Program-made: the position numbers and the translations under genes | Assembly: GCA_016490735.1 (NCBI GenBank) | Contig: JAEMWC010000168.1 | Coordinates: 792,001 to 856,000 of the forward strand | Direction of reading: 5' to 3' | Length of the DNA: 64,000 nt | Source: Pachyseris speciosa | Lineage: Eukaryota; Cnidaria; Anthozoa; Scleractinia; Pachyseridae | The notes under the pieces: generated by a model | Seen by the model: the letters and a program-made list of their open reading frames with translations, nothing else | The model's database searches: none | Told to the model about the DNA's origin: nothing | Part shown: positions 45,244 through 56,895 of the stretch, piece after piece | How the letters are laid out: every line of letters begins with the position of its first letter | How positions within the stretch are numbered: the stretch's first letter is position 1

Positions 45244-48200
45244 ATGGCCACTGGATCAGAATACACCAAGGAGTAGCTGAACTACTTCAGAATCTGCTTT
45301 GTGACCACAGATGTTATCACCGAGGGACTCCGTGCAATCTTCAAGCAGGAATGGGACAACCGCTACAGGGCTACTTTGGGGGATTGGAAAGACGAGCCCA
45401 AGAATGGACTGGACTTCAAAAACGGGGAGTCTCCGAGTAATAAAAAACGACATGCGCATCTCTTAGCAACCATGGTTAAAGGAAATAGAGCTAAAAGGGA
45501 CTGCACCATGCTCTTTTACGCTATCCTGTACTCCGACTGTATTAGGCCGGGTCTTCGTGCAGCAGTCAGGTCGAACGTTGATGACCTCAGGAAATTTCGT
45601 AATGAAGAATTTGCCCATTTGCCGGAAGGCAGTCTCTCGGACCCAGAGTTTCAACCTGCCATTGCTAAAGTTCAAGCTGCCTTTCAAGCACTCGGTCTTT
45701 CTACTTAGCGAATTCAAGAAATCAGAAACCAGGCAACCTTTCCAACAGAGGAGTTGAGTAAAGTCTTAAAAGCAGTTGCCGACCTCAAAAAGAAACTCAA
45801 AGAATCAGAAGAACAGCGACAAACCCTTGAAGAGCAGCTTCAGTCTGAAGTTTCGCCGTTTTGTGTTCTCCCTCCCAGGCCCTCACACGACGTTGCAGGT
45901 CGAGATGGTGAAGTGGCTAAAATAACCCAACAGCTACAAGAACTTAAAGAAGCCAACGAAAACCACTTAAGCTACTTGTACATCCATGTCCGGAGTATGC
46001 AATCACAAACACCCTTAACTCGAAGGATTTGAAGACAGAGGAGAAGATCGCCAATCTGAAGTCGTGAGTTGGTACAAAAGTGGAGCTTTACGCATCGTGG
46101 CTACTGGTGGTTGACAATGTCACCGACATATCTTCGATGCATATTCATTTGCCAGAGCCCGGAAACGAGCAGTGGTGTAGAGGCCAAATGCTGATTACAA
46201 CGCAAGACGCCACCTCAATCCCCTCAGAGAACTCTTTCATTCAACACATCTCAGTAAGCGAGGGTATGGAGATTTCCGATGCTACTTCGTTATTGGCCAA
46301 GATCTCTGGTATCCCGGACAGTGAGATGGAAAAAGAAGTTGCACGGGCATTAGACTGTCAACCTCTGGCCTTAGCAATCGCCGCCACTTTTGTTAAGGAA
46401 ATGCGGAAAGACAAAGCCTCCTCAAATTTTAGCTGGAAAGATTACTTAGAAAAGCTGAAGAAAGGCCAGCGTTCTAACACCGAGACTTTATTTACCAAGA
46501 CAAACCCAATCTATCCAAAATCTATGACTGCCGCGATTACACTAGCGGTCAAAAACGTGATGTCATCTGACGAAATGTTAAGTCGTGTATTTAGTTTAAT
46601 TTCTCTCTGTGCACAGCAACCCTTAAATCTTGAGATCATGGTCAACTACATCCTAAATTTGAGGGAGGAAAACATTCTGAATGCAGATGATGAACTGAAG
46701 GATAAAGATTTAATTCGTTGGAGGATTCGAAAATGCTCGCTACTTTTACTTGAAGAAGATGACAGTGACGTCTACATTCGCGTGCATCAGGTTGTGCGCG
46801 ATGTTATCAAATCTGAAACTGAAAAACTTTCAGAGAGTCAACACCTTGAAGTCCTTCATGGGGCTATTACATCATTTTACCAGTTCATAAAGGAAAATCA
46901 GCTGGAGGACTTAGATTCTACTGTAAATAGCTTTCAAATAGTTGTACATTTAAAACGCTTAATTATACCAATCGAGGATACATACAGTAAAGAAAACATA
47001 TCTGAAGTTCTCAACAACCTTAACAGCATTAATGTAAATATAATATATTACCCTAATTATTTCACTTCGTTTGGTTCAATTTGTTGTGATAATTGTGACT
47101 TTGAAACAGCAAAACGGTTTTGTAATGTAGCCTTAAAATTAATTTTGCATAGTGGTATGTTTATTGAGGCAGGTGCTGGTAGAGCCAATACAGTAATGGG
47201 GTGTATCCTCTTACAATTAGGTGAGTTTGAAGAAGCAAAACGTTACTTTAATTGTGCTCTTGACTTTCAGCTACAAAAGCTGGGACCTCAGCACACGGTT
47301 GTCGCAGCTAGCTATAATAACCTAGCGACAGTACTCATGGAGCAAGGTGACCTGCAGCAAGCAAAAGAGTATCATGAGCGTGCTCTGGCCATTAATCTAC
47401 AACGGCTGGGTCCTCAGCATGTGGATGTCTCACGTAGCTATAATAACCTAGGGATAGTACTTACTGCTCAAGGTGACCTGCGGCAAGCAAAGGAGTATCA
47501 TGAGCGTGCTCTGGCCGTTCTTCTACAAAAGCTGGGACCTCAGCATGTGGATGTCGCAGGTTGCTATAGTAGCCTAGCTCATGTAATAGGAGCCCAAGGT
47601 GACCTGCCGCAAGCAAAGGCGTATCTTGAGCGTGCTCTGGCCATTGAGCAGCAAAAGCTGGGACCTGAGCATTTGAATGTCGTAGGTACTTATAATAACC
47701 TTGCGACTGTACTCAGTGACCAAGGTGAGCTGCATCAAGCAAAAGAGTATCATGAGCGTGCTCTGGCCATTCTCCTTCGAACGCTGGGTCCTCGACATGT
47801 GCATGTCGCAAAGACCTTTAATAACCTAGCCAATGTACTCAGGGCCCAAGGTGAATTGCAGCAAGCAAAGGAGTATTATGAGCGTGCTCTGGCCATTCGT
47901 CTACAAAAGCTGGAACCTCAGCATGTGGATGTCGCAGTTAGCTATCATAACCTAGCGACGTTACTCAGGGTCCAAGGTGACCTGCAGCAAGCAAAGGAGT
48001 ATAATGACCATGCTCTGGCCATTCGCCTACAAAAGCTGGGTCCTCAGCATGTGAATGTCGCAGATAGTTATCAAACCCTAGCCAATATACTCATTGACTA
48101 AGGTGACGTGCAGCAAGGAAAGCAGTATAATGAGCGTGCTCTGGCCATTCGCCTACAAAAGCTGGGTCCTCAGCATGTGAATGTCGCAGATAGTTATTAT

Positions 48201-48413
48201 AACCTAGCCCAGTTATTTAGGTACCAAGGTGACCTGCAGCATGCAAAGGATTATTATGATCGTGCCCTGGCCATTTATCTGCATCAGTTCGGACCTCAGC
48301 ATCCTCGTACTTCCACTGTTCAACGTAGCTTGGCTAATCTACGCCTGCAAATGAGAGAAGAAGAGGATGTGGGCGTTCCTCAGACCAAAAGGGGGCGACT
48401 TGACAGTCAATAG
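45244..48413 (+). pseudogene. HEPN-NB-ARC-TPR (NLR) pseudogene
   Basis: Collinear with the 32-kb NLR over its full length but broken repeatedly: TAG at 45,274 (codon 11), TAG at 45,706 after the HEPN domain, and a deletion of about 165 bp at about 45,984 that removes the P-loop and shifts frame. There is also a TGA near 46,066 and a TAA at 48,099 inside a TPR. The HEPN motif [12 protein letters not shown] is still readable. The longest open part (46,080-48,101, 673 codons) keeps Walker B WLLVVDNV, sensor [17 protein letters not shown] and VHQVVRDV, then about nine TPRs. The last piece ends with a full C-terminal tail (LANLRLQMREEEDVGVPQ). With no P-loop it cannot be a normal ATPase switch; a TPR-only product is conceivable but unsupported. 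Confidence 0.9.
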
Positions 48414-48476
48414 ATGTGTATAAATTATGAAATACTGTAATAAAAAGAAAGTTGATGGAGAATGTTTAATCGCGGT

Positions 48477-48660
48477 CTCGCCCTGGCCATTTATCTGCAT
48501 CAGTTCGGACCTCAGCATCCTCGTGTCTCAGCTGAAACCTGGCTGAGCTACGCCAACAAATGCGGGTATCCGAGGATGTGGAAGTTCGTGAGACGGAAAG
48601 GGGGTACTGTGCCATGCATGTATAAATTGTGAAATACTTTAATAAATTCGAAATAAATGT
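48477..48660 (+). pseudogene. second, orphan NLR tail fused behind the 45-kb pseudogene
   Basis: Immediately after the pseudogene's own end and AATAAA (48,439), a second copy of the tail appears: ctcgccctggccatttatct, cagttcggacctcagcatcc, then gagctacgccaacaaatg and an AATAAA at 48,641-48,646. It is a partial TPR plus tail from another paralogue. The junction lies in aatgtttaatcgc, where the other tails continue with cagt or acag. It records an unequal exchange. Confidence 0.8.
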
Positions 48661-49186
48661 TTGATTACGAATTTTTAATCGCAGTTTACTTTAATAAATT
48701 TTAGATTTCCACACAAATCATTGCATGAGATATTTAGAAGCTTTGAAAATCTACTTATTTTTCTTCTTAACCGTTTTGCTGTTTCCCTCAAGATGTATGG
48801 TCGCTAAATTAATTAATTAATTAATTAATTAATTAAAGTAATAAGGGATAAACTTTAATGAAATTGATGTCGCTGCTTTCGTTGTATTTATGCTTGAATT
48901 TTCTAAACGAAATGGAGAAAACATGTTGATTGTGTCGAGCGTAAATAACTACTGCTTATGTTTTACAGTAATTGTAGGTCTTCTCAATTATGTACAAACA
49001 AAAAACTTGCAGTCAGCCGCGCATTTTTAGGCCAAACTAGAACAAAATAATTTGTAATTTTGTGAAGTTTCCTAGTAGCATATATCCCCGAAGATTACTA
49101 AGTAGTCGAAAGTTATGTATTGCCAATGATGTATTAGCTAATATCTCATCAGTGACTTCTGGTGGTGCTAGAAAATTCGTGTACAT
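48661..49186 (+). repeat. NLR downstream block, copy C, first part
   Basis: Collinear with blocks A and B (tagatttccacacaaatcatt, accgttttgctgtttccctc, gtaaataactactgcttatg, caaaaaacttgcagtcag), with a (TTAA)n tract at 48,811-48,834. It stops abruptly at gaaaattcgtgtacat, where an insertion begins, and resumes at 53,458. Confidence 0.75.
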
Positions 49187-49219
49187 ACACGAGGAGCCGC
49201 AAGTAGGAAAATTTTTGTC

Positions 49220-49725
49220 CCGACGTTAATTGGCTTTATTTTCTGACACCTAATCTCGTTGAAAGGTAACTCTGAAGATAAAATCAACCGCTTGGATGAG
49301 CAAGACACCTTTGATGGGAGAGGTTGTCACATCAGAGCATCAACACTTTGATCATAAATTGTCCATGATGACTGGGATGATTCAGTTGTGACTACGAACC
49401 TTGCGTGTTGGATAAACTGTCACACCGGATTTTCACTAGCTTAGCATCGTACGGCCAATGAACCGTCCGACTACGCTGGCTAGTATTTCCCAGATTGCGT
49501 CACAAAAATAAATAAAATAAAATGAAATAAAAATAAATAAAGTTTTTGGCAAACCACATCTGCATGTTATTTCAACTTTTGTCCCGACGTTAATTGGCTT
49601 TAAATTCTGACACCTAATTTCGTTGAAAGGTAAATCTGAAGTATTTCCCAGATTACATCATAAAAAGAAATAAAATAAAATGAAATAAAAATAAATAAAG
49701 TTTTCGACAAACCACATCTGTTATG
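49220..49725. repeat. internal direct repeats of the 4.27-kb insertion
   Basis: cgacgttaattggctttat...cctaatctcgttgaaaggta at about 49,221 recurs at 49,582. The A-rich phrase aaataaaataaaatgaaat followed by aaaccacatctg at 49,505-49,562 recurs at 49,657-49,712. Non-coding. Confidence 0.8.
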
Positions 49726-51119
49726 CATGGCGTGTGTTCCCATATCGAAATTCCTCGCGCCTTCCACGAAACCGCGCGTCTATTATTTTATTCCCGCTTC
49801 CTATTATTTTCAAACAGATAACTTCTACTGCCCTTGCAATGATAAAATCCAAAGGTAGATGCTTGGGAAGCAAAAGACACCAATACATTGCACAGTACTG
49901 CTGCTGTATTTCAATGGTTTACTCAGTGTTGAACAAGGTTGAGTCGCGCAATAAACAAACTCGTTGAGCACGTGTTTCCCTGAGAGCTGTCAATCTCTTA
50001 TGAGAAACATGAGACAGCCTGTAGCATGTAGTCACGTAAAGTAATTTTTCCAACAAAAGACATTGTCTAGTTATTTGAAAACCAGAATAAAAAACAAAAA
50101 TTTCAAAGAAGTAAGTTCAGGCATTATAAATCATATTTTCCAGCCATAATCGATCGTTCCCGTACCATTTTTACTGTTTTGGGACGTCTACAAGTAGTTA
50201 ATATAAGTAAGTTATCAACTAATTTTAACCAAAAATTTCAAAAGGCGCCAGTTTTATGCGGTATTTCGGAAGTGGGCACTCGAAATGCTGTTTCGGCAAG
50301 TCTCCGTACAGCGCAAAGCCTGATTCAAGGAAAAGTTGGTACGTCCTGAAAGAAGAAATTTGCGGCTCAGCATTTCGAAAATAGAGTCACGGTGAAGAGA
50401 GGCCTCGAAGCTCTTGTGCCGGATGTGCTCAACCTTATTTACAGCAATTCCGTGTCCTCGACTAGGTCCTTCTTTACTTCAAACTGGAATCGAAAATCCC
50501 TAATGCAGGATAGCAAACCATGATGAATCTAACGAAGTTAGGAAGAACAGTGGTGAGTTAAAGTAAATTGTTACCGTGTATATTGATTATCTACTGCTTT
50601 CTTGGGGGAGACAGACGTTTCATTTTCTCAAAAGATCTTCGAGCACGCGAACGAAAATGTAAACCGCCGGACATGGCCGGGACGCAAGAGGGTGGGGGTG
50701 AGGAGACAAAATTTATTTTCCTCACACTCGTTAAACTGATCTTCGCAGAAAAACAAACAAACAAAAAAAGTATGCGGACAGACTAGACAGTAGCAGCCAT
50801 TCAAGAGCAAATAATCTGTTGTTTAGATGGCCTTCACAAGTGGTCACCAATTAAGGTATGAGAGGGGTGGGGCTAGGCTGGAGTGCTGGCAGGAGGTACA
50901 TGAAGGTCCCGTCTGGTTCAAGCTATTGGCATTGTAGTATTTTTTGAGTCTTGGTACTTTCTCGTGTTATCCCTAAATCAACCTATGCCTACTGTTTTTA
51001 TTCATTTTTCTGTTAATAAATTTATGTTTAAAATCATGGTTAGTAAGTTTTACCTGACTAAATTAATAAGGAATAAATGAAATTTCATAATTCTTACATA
51101 AAAGTCACATTACTTTTGG
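49726..51119. other. no gene recognised inside the insertion
   Basis: No domain-bearing frame. 50,280-50,520 lacks stops in places and reads like possible coding sequence on -, but no splice-consistent model could be built. Confidence 0.35.
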
Positions 51120-51270
51120 TTATATTTTTAAATAGAAAATTGTGGTGCAAGCATTCTTCTTGACAAGAATCAGATCATCCTTGAAGAGAAAGTGCCTCCT
51201 TAGCAGATCACGTGGACCTTTGAGGAGGCAAACTACTACAGGAAGAAACTGATGCTCTATATACTTACCT

Positions 51271-51327
51271 AAGTTTTCAGCGACACTGACAACTAACCAC
51301 AATTGTTTGTAACCTCGCATATAACTG
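51271..51327 (-). other. possible exon with strong splice borders
   Basis: On - a pyrimidine-rich acceptor (ttgttactctcag) precedes about 57 bp of open sequence (MRGYKQLWLVVSVAENL) and a consensus donor (cttaggtaagtat). No partner exon was found. The acceptor lies in the terminal partial unit of the adjacent 68-bp tandem repeat. Confidence 0.25.
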
Positions 51328-52490
51328 AGAGTAACAATTATAATAACCACTCCACCATTCTAACAAACTTGTAACTTCGTGGGTAGCATATAGTTACCTG
51401 AGAGTCGCAAGTTAATAACCGCTCCACCATTCTAACAAAATTGTAACTTCGTGGGTAGCATATACCTGAGAGTTGCAAGTTAATAATCACTCCACCATTC
51501 TAACAAAATTGTAACTTCGTGGGTAGCATATATCTGAGAGTTGCAAGTTAATAACCGCTCCACCATTCTAACAAAATTGTAACCTTGTGGGTAGCACATA
51601 CCTGAGAGTTGCAAGTTAATAACCACTCCACCATTCTAACAAAATTGTAACTTCGTGGGTAGCATATACCTGAGAGTTGCAAGTTAATAAGCGCTCCACC
51701 ATTCTAACAAAATTGTAACCTTGTGGGTAGCACATACCTGAGAGTTGCAAGTTAATAACCACTCCACCATTCTAACAAAATTGTAACCTTGTGGGTAGCA
51801 TATACCTGAGAGTTGCAAGTTAATAAGCGCTCCACCATTCTAAAAAACTTGTAACTTCGTGGGTAGCATATACCTGAGAGTTGCAAGTTAATAACCGCTC
51901 CACCATTCTAACAAAATTGTAACCTTGTGGGTAGCACATACCTGAGAGTTGCAAGTTAATAACCACTCCACCATTCTAACAAACTTGTAACTTCGTGGGT
52001 AGCACATACCTGAGAGTTGCAAGTTAATAACCGCTCCACCATTCTAAAAAACTTGTAACTTCGTGGGTAGCATATACCTGAGAGTTGCAAGTTAATAACC
52101 GCTCCACCATTCTAACAAATTGTAACCTTGTGGGTAGCACATACCTGAGCGTTGCAAGTTAATAACCACTCCACCATTCTAACAAACTTGTAACTTCGTG
52201 GGTAGCACATACCTGAGAGTTGCAAGTTAATAACCGTTCCACCATTCTAACAAAATTGTAACTTCGTGGGTAGCATATACCTGAGGGTTGCAAGTTAATA
52301 ACCGCCCCACCATTCTAACAAAATTGTAACTTCGTGGATAGCATATACCTGAGAGTTGCAAGTTAATAACCGCTCCACTATTCTAACAAACTTGTAACTT
52401 CGTGGGTAGCATATACCTGAGAGTTGCAAGTTAATAACCGCTCCACCATTCTAACAAACTTGTTAGTTCGTGGGTAGCATATAATTGAGT
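51328..52490. repeat. 68-bp minisatellite, about 17 units
   Basis: Units contain ttctaacaaaattgtaactt, cgtgggtagcatatacctga and gagttgcaagttaataaccg, ending ctccacca. Variants (cttcg or cttgtggg; cgctcc or cactcc) alternate, suggesting higher-order duplication. It is not a CRISPR: units abut without unique spacers. Confidence 0.95.
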
Positions 52491-53443
52491 GTCAAGTTGC
52501 TTTTTGATCTTAATGTTGGATCAGTTGTCAGAGAAACTCTTAAAAGTTTATCATCTCAAGGTAGGAAATTTTTTTTCCTGGGAATGCGCAGTGGCAGATG
52601 TACAAAGGACAAATACAGTGGATGGAAACAATTGCTTAATGATTATTTGGCTTCCTGTTATTCACTGACTCGTTATTTCCCTCGTCATTGGTCATTCAAC
52701 CGGCAATCATTCACCATGCTTCAAAAAAACTATTTCTGTCTCATGGAAACGATGTCCCGTCCTCTCTGCATGCTTAGTTAAAGATCTGACAGTTGTAAAC
52801 CCACGCAGGCAAGTTACACATTTTCGTTTTAAACGACGCCGGCATTTCAAAACAAAAGGCAAATGTTACAGATCACATTATCCCGTTATTTAAATGCCTA
52901 AAAAAATTAAGTCATCATTTATTAATAATAAAAATGCAATGAGCAGTGTCCGCGCGAGAAGCGTAAAGCGTTTGGTGCCAGAAGTTTGACCGAAAAAAAA
53001 ATTTCTTCCGAACCGTGTATAAATATATTTCAGTCGTAAAAATTCGAAACTCCGCTTTTATTTACATTTTCACTCAAAAAGCGAATTAGAAGTAGAAATT
53101 CGGTCAAACGATTCCGGTTGAATACCTCTTCGAACACCATTCATGAGACGAAAAGGACGTCAGCCAACAAACTGAAGTACCTTAAAATTTACGCATTTCT
53201 GTCAATTCTTGCTGTAATTACTTTGCGTTGCAACGCCTTTGGACACAATCACTTTTCTCATACTTAATTAAAGTCGCTTAACGACAGGGGAATGTCTCGT
53301 TGTTATTGACGTGTGGTTTGGGGATCCCGCGGTTCTTTAACACCTTCGATTCCGCTCACCAGGCAAAGGTATTCCTGGAATTTACCATTACGTTCCAAAT
53401 TCTTTGATGTGCCGCATCTGCCCGTGCAAAAATTTCCCCTGAT
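52491..53443. other. no gene recognised; right part of the 4.27-kb insertion
   Basis: Non-coding AT-rich sequence. Short frames (52,485-52,781 and 53,313-53,558) have no recognisable domain. Confidence 0.4.
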
Positions 53444-53457
53444 GCGGCTCCTCGTGT

Positions 53458-54800
53458 GTGATGTCTCGTCCTTCGGGCGTTTGTTGACTGAGAGTTTTAT
53501 CTTTCAAGAACGTTTTGGTGTGATCAGCTTTTTAGGTTCTTTAGCGTTTGGTATGTAAGAAAATACCACTTGGTATTAAGTGTCATTTAAAAGGAGTTGA
53601 ATAAGTTTTGGTTTTGTTTGTAAACATTTCTGAGTGGCTGCTTATTATTTGAGTTAATTTTCTCTCATCACGAACCATAGATTTCCAATTTCCATAGAAA
53701 TCGTTCAATGAGATTTAAATGCTTTAACAATCTACTTTTTTTTTCTTTTTAACCGTTTTGCTGTTTCCCTCAAAATACATTGTTGTGAAATTAGTTTAAG
53801 TAATAAAATTTATTGACGTTGATGTTGCTGCTTTTTTTATTTGCTGCTTTTTTTTTTATCGTTGTTGGTGTTCCTGTGCTCAGCCAGGGATCGCAGAGAA
53901 GAGAGTGAAGCGTATCATCAGGGTCACTCATGTCGGAGGGGCATTTCGTCCTCAGCCGATAACGTTTCCAGCCATTTTGCACCCAGTAGATCGGTTAACT
54001 CGCTCCCAAATATGTAGTAAGTTTACGTGTTTACCAAAGGTAGGGGGGAGTGGAAGGAGAGAGACGCAAGTAAGAGGGGAAATATTCGCTATTCTTTTCA
54101 CCCACCCCTCCCACGCTATACACCCTTGTTCTTCCTGATCCTGACTGGCGCCTGGTGCCAAACGAAGCGTAAGAAATTCAATTAGATGCAATTACTTGGA
54201 GCTCCAAAATTTTGAGACTATTATATTAATAGTTAAGGCGTTCACACTAGCTGATTCAGAGTAAGCTTAAAAGAGCGCGATCAGTCGTCAAGTTGCAAAA
54301 CAAGCAAGATTTTACAAAGGGTACTCTAGAAGCACGCCAACGAGAGAATTAATATTTTTAGCAGCGGATATTCAACAACCTCACAATTCATCAACGAATT
54401 GATTTCTTTTTTTATATTGCTCACCAGTACCGGGTTCTCTACGGCTCCACCTATCCCCGGACAATACTCACTTCAGCTGCTATTTCAAAAATATGAAAAC
54501 TAACTGGAATTTACTGGTAAAGTTGGGGGCGCGATCTGCCAGGAATCTCACCTTCAGCAATCACATGGAGGCATGGACACAATTTTTTTTTCTCAAGTAA
54601 TAACGGTTGTGGTCCTGTTTATATTTTCCTAGCATGCTCGTTAATGCGTTTAGAGTTGGTGTGTCCTATTAGAACTGCGCATCTTGCCTGATGTCGTACC
54701 TGGAGTCTTCGTATCATACTGCGCATGCTTGAAGAAACGACCGACTTTCGAAAGATCCTTTAGGTATGCGATTTTAATTGGCTTTTTTAAGATGACCGGA
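53458..54800 (+). repeat. NLR downstream block, copy C, second part
   Basis: Resumes at gtctcgtccttcgggcgttt and follows blocks A and B through aaccgttttgctgtttccct, cagccagggatcgcagagaa, cattcgctattcttttca-type and gagactattatattaatag to the actgcgcatcttgcctgatg end. Confidence 0.75.
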
Positions 54801-55236
54801 AGTAATGTGAACTACAACAGGGCGCTGAACTCAAACCAAGCGCAATTCAAGCGAAAGCCCAATATTTTCGGACTTCCGGGTCAGGACTTTTCAGTGTCGC
54901 TCGTTCACGCAGCACTGCAGAAGAGAAGCAAAGATTCTGGGTACGAGATCGACGATTACTTGATAACTAGGATTTGTTGTGGAGGATGCTTCCTGATACG
55001 AAGTCATTTTTGCGCCGTATGTGACCATAGAGGAAAAGCAAATCTCAGCAACGGCTCCAAAAAGAAACTTGGGGGTATCCCTCTATATTTTACAGTTTAG
55101 AACTAAAGTTGTTAAATTAGCTCTGAAAATTGCTAATGGTTCCCCCCAAATTTATTTTTCAAATTCGAATATCGCTGGCTCAACCCTAGCCTCGCACATA
55201 ATTATAACCTGCTCAAATTCATTTTAGTATTAGGAC
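54801..55236. other. no gene recognised
   Basis: A 138-codon frame (54,684-55,100) crosses the end of block C. The matching part of block B (38.4-38.6 kb) does not keep the frame, so it is not treated as a gene. Confidence 0.4.
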
Positions 55237-55460
55237 AGGAGCCCATCACTTGGAGCGTACAACTTCACTATATTCCTGTCACGAAGTTTTCAAGGACCAA
55301 TTTCATTTTAGCTTGAATTTCCCGCGAACATGAGACTCCCGTAGGAGCCCATCACTAGGAGCGTACAATTGCCCTATATTCCTGTCACGGCGTTTTCACA
55401 GTCCAGTTTATTTTTAGATTGAATTTCCCGCCAATATCACACTCCCGCAGGAGCCCTGGT
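55237..55460. repeat. 106-bp tandem repeat, about 2.1 units
   Basis: aggagcccatcactnggagcgtacaa starts at 55,237 and 55,343, and aggagccc again at 55,449. Each unit contains ctatattcctgtcacg and gaatttcccgc. Confidence 0.85.
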
Positions 55461-55786
55461 GACATCGCAAGCCTTTGTTTTCGCTCATTCAAACTCTTGT
55501 TTCATGGCGCTCTCGTTGTCGTTTCCGTCCTCGTTGCCCTTTTTCGCGGAATAAGATAGTCTAAATTGGCTTAATGTGGGAGTTGTATGCTGTTAGTGAT
55601 GGACTCCTGATTAGGATCAGGAGTCACCTAAACTGACGTCCTGTTTCTGGAATTTCTTTTGATTAAGGTGGCTAAACTCGGTTTCCAGTACTTTCCAGCT
55701 CTTGTACTTTGATGGATCGTCATTAACAATCTTTATACTTTGTTACCTTTGTAGTGGTATAAAAAATGACCATGATTAGTGAAATA
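55461..55786. other. no gene recognised
   Basis: Non-coding spacer. A small palindrome, gactcctgattaggatcaggagtc, lies at about 55,603-55,626. Confidence 0.4.
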
Positions 55787-56005
55787 TACATGTAACAAGC
55801 AAGGCTGAAAAAACTACGACCGAGACTCGATAAAGTAGGGCTGCAACCATGGACAGCTGTTTCGTCCTTATTGGGACTAATCGGCATGGTGTAGCAGTTT
55901 CAAGTTCCGTACCTTGGACCCTCTTGCCACCTGATCCACGCTTTGCCACACCACGTGGTCCGGATAGCAAGGAATCCAAGTGTCATGATGGCGTCTCGCA
56001 AAGAG
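55787..56005. mobile_element. family F foldback relative (single arm)
   Basis: acatgtaacaagcaaggctg, gactcgataaagtagggctg and ccatggacagctgtttcgtc match the arm of the 16-kb foldback, followed by the inverted form of its spacer (ggatagcaaggaatccaagt). The second arm is lost. Confidence 0.75.
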
Positions 56006-56337
56006 ACAGTAAGAGTCAGTAAGTAACAAATATTCACTGAAGTGGAGGTAAATATCCACCACTTTCACCGACACTGAGGTGAATAATTGTTTCAGTATAT
56101 ACCGAACAAGATGAATAATTAGCGGACCAAAACATTACTTTATGCGTGACAATATACCGACAAGCTGTCGGAATTGTAAAATCTCGCACGCCGGTTGCCG
56201 CACGCCAGTTGGTTTGTTTTTAAACAAATATACAATACTGTTTCCTGCTCGGTATTAAATAATACAGTTTTACTACATTTGTTTGAGATTTGTACAGAAA
56301 CTATTTAACACGAAAACGGCGTTTTCAAAGATTTAAA

Positions 56338-56430
56338 AATATGCCCCCCCCCCTCTCTATTAAGCCCCCCTCTCCAATAAATCCCCCGTTAATAAGTCCC
56401 CGGGGACTTAATAGAGCTTTTACGGTATTT
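56338..56430. repeat. short solitary copy of the satellite motif (possible seed)
   Basis: gccccccccccctctctatt, aagcccccctctccaataaa, then gttaataagtccccggggac ttaatag as an inverted repeat, followed by agcttttacggta. The last phrase corresponds to ggtccccggggtcctaatag in the satellite spacers. It looks like an unexpanded relative of the 2.8-11.4-kb array. Confidence 0.65.
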
Positions 56431-56895
56431 TTTCTTCCCCATCCCTCCCCGCACCTTCGTCTTTCAGCCTGACTCCCACACCCTTGGTCATATTTACTTA
56501 TGTTTGTAACCCAGGATTGCTTCCGCGAAACTACTCAACCCTTGCTCGGCCCAAAATACGCCTGCTCTGCAGGGGAGAATCTGATTTAAAATAGAAGGCA
56601 CAGCTTCCACACCTTACCTTCTACGGTGTCTTAGGTCTTTCTGACACCTCCCTTAAGCTGATACCCGCGATACTGAACAAGGTGTCCAATTAGGAGAGGT
56701 TGTTGGTAAGGTGTGTCAGTCAGACCTTCTAAAGTCTACGTTGCAAGAAAAAAGACGACAGCGGATATTTCACAAACTGGACGCCGTAAATATCTGTGCG
56801 CTAAATGTAGAAACAAATCGACAGAGATGCAATGTAAATAGAGTGGAGCTGCCGTTTCAGCTTGACTTTCAAGAATTCTATCCGCTTAATTAAGG
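56431..56895 (+). repeat. segmental repeat block, copy 3
   Basis: Collinear with 38,730-39,250 and 1,060-1,550 (cgcaccttcgtctttc, gctcggcccaaaatacgcct, aggtgtcc...aggagaggttgtt). Non-coding. Confidence 0.8.

Larger units (their letters stand above)
49187..53457. mobile_element. 4.27-kb insertion bounded by short inverted repeats
   Basis: The left end acacgaggagccgc and the right end gcggctcctcgtgt are perfect 14-bp inverted repeats, followed by weaker matches (ggaaaatttttgtcccg against cccgtgcaaaaatttcc). The insertion splits downstream block C at a point continuous in blocks A and B. No transposase is recognised. Contents are duplicated AT-rich repeats, one possible exon and a 68-bp minisatellite. 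The target duplication was not resolved. Confidence 0.5.

Noticed and set aside
51328..52490. CRISPR-like regular array
   Set aside because: Units abut without unique spacers, the genome is eukaryotic and no cas genes are present; it is a minisatellite.
54684..55100. 138-codon frame with several cysteines
   Set aside because: It starts in downstream block C, where the paralogous block B is frame-broken; cysteine spacing fits no family.
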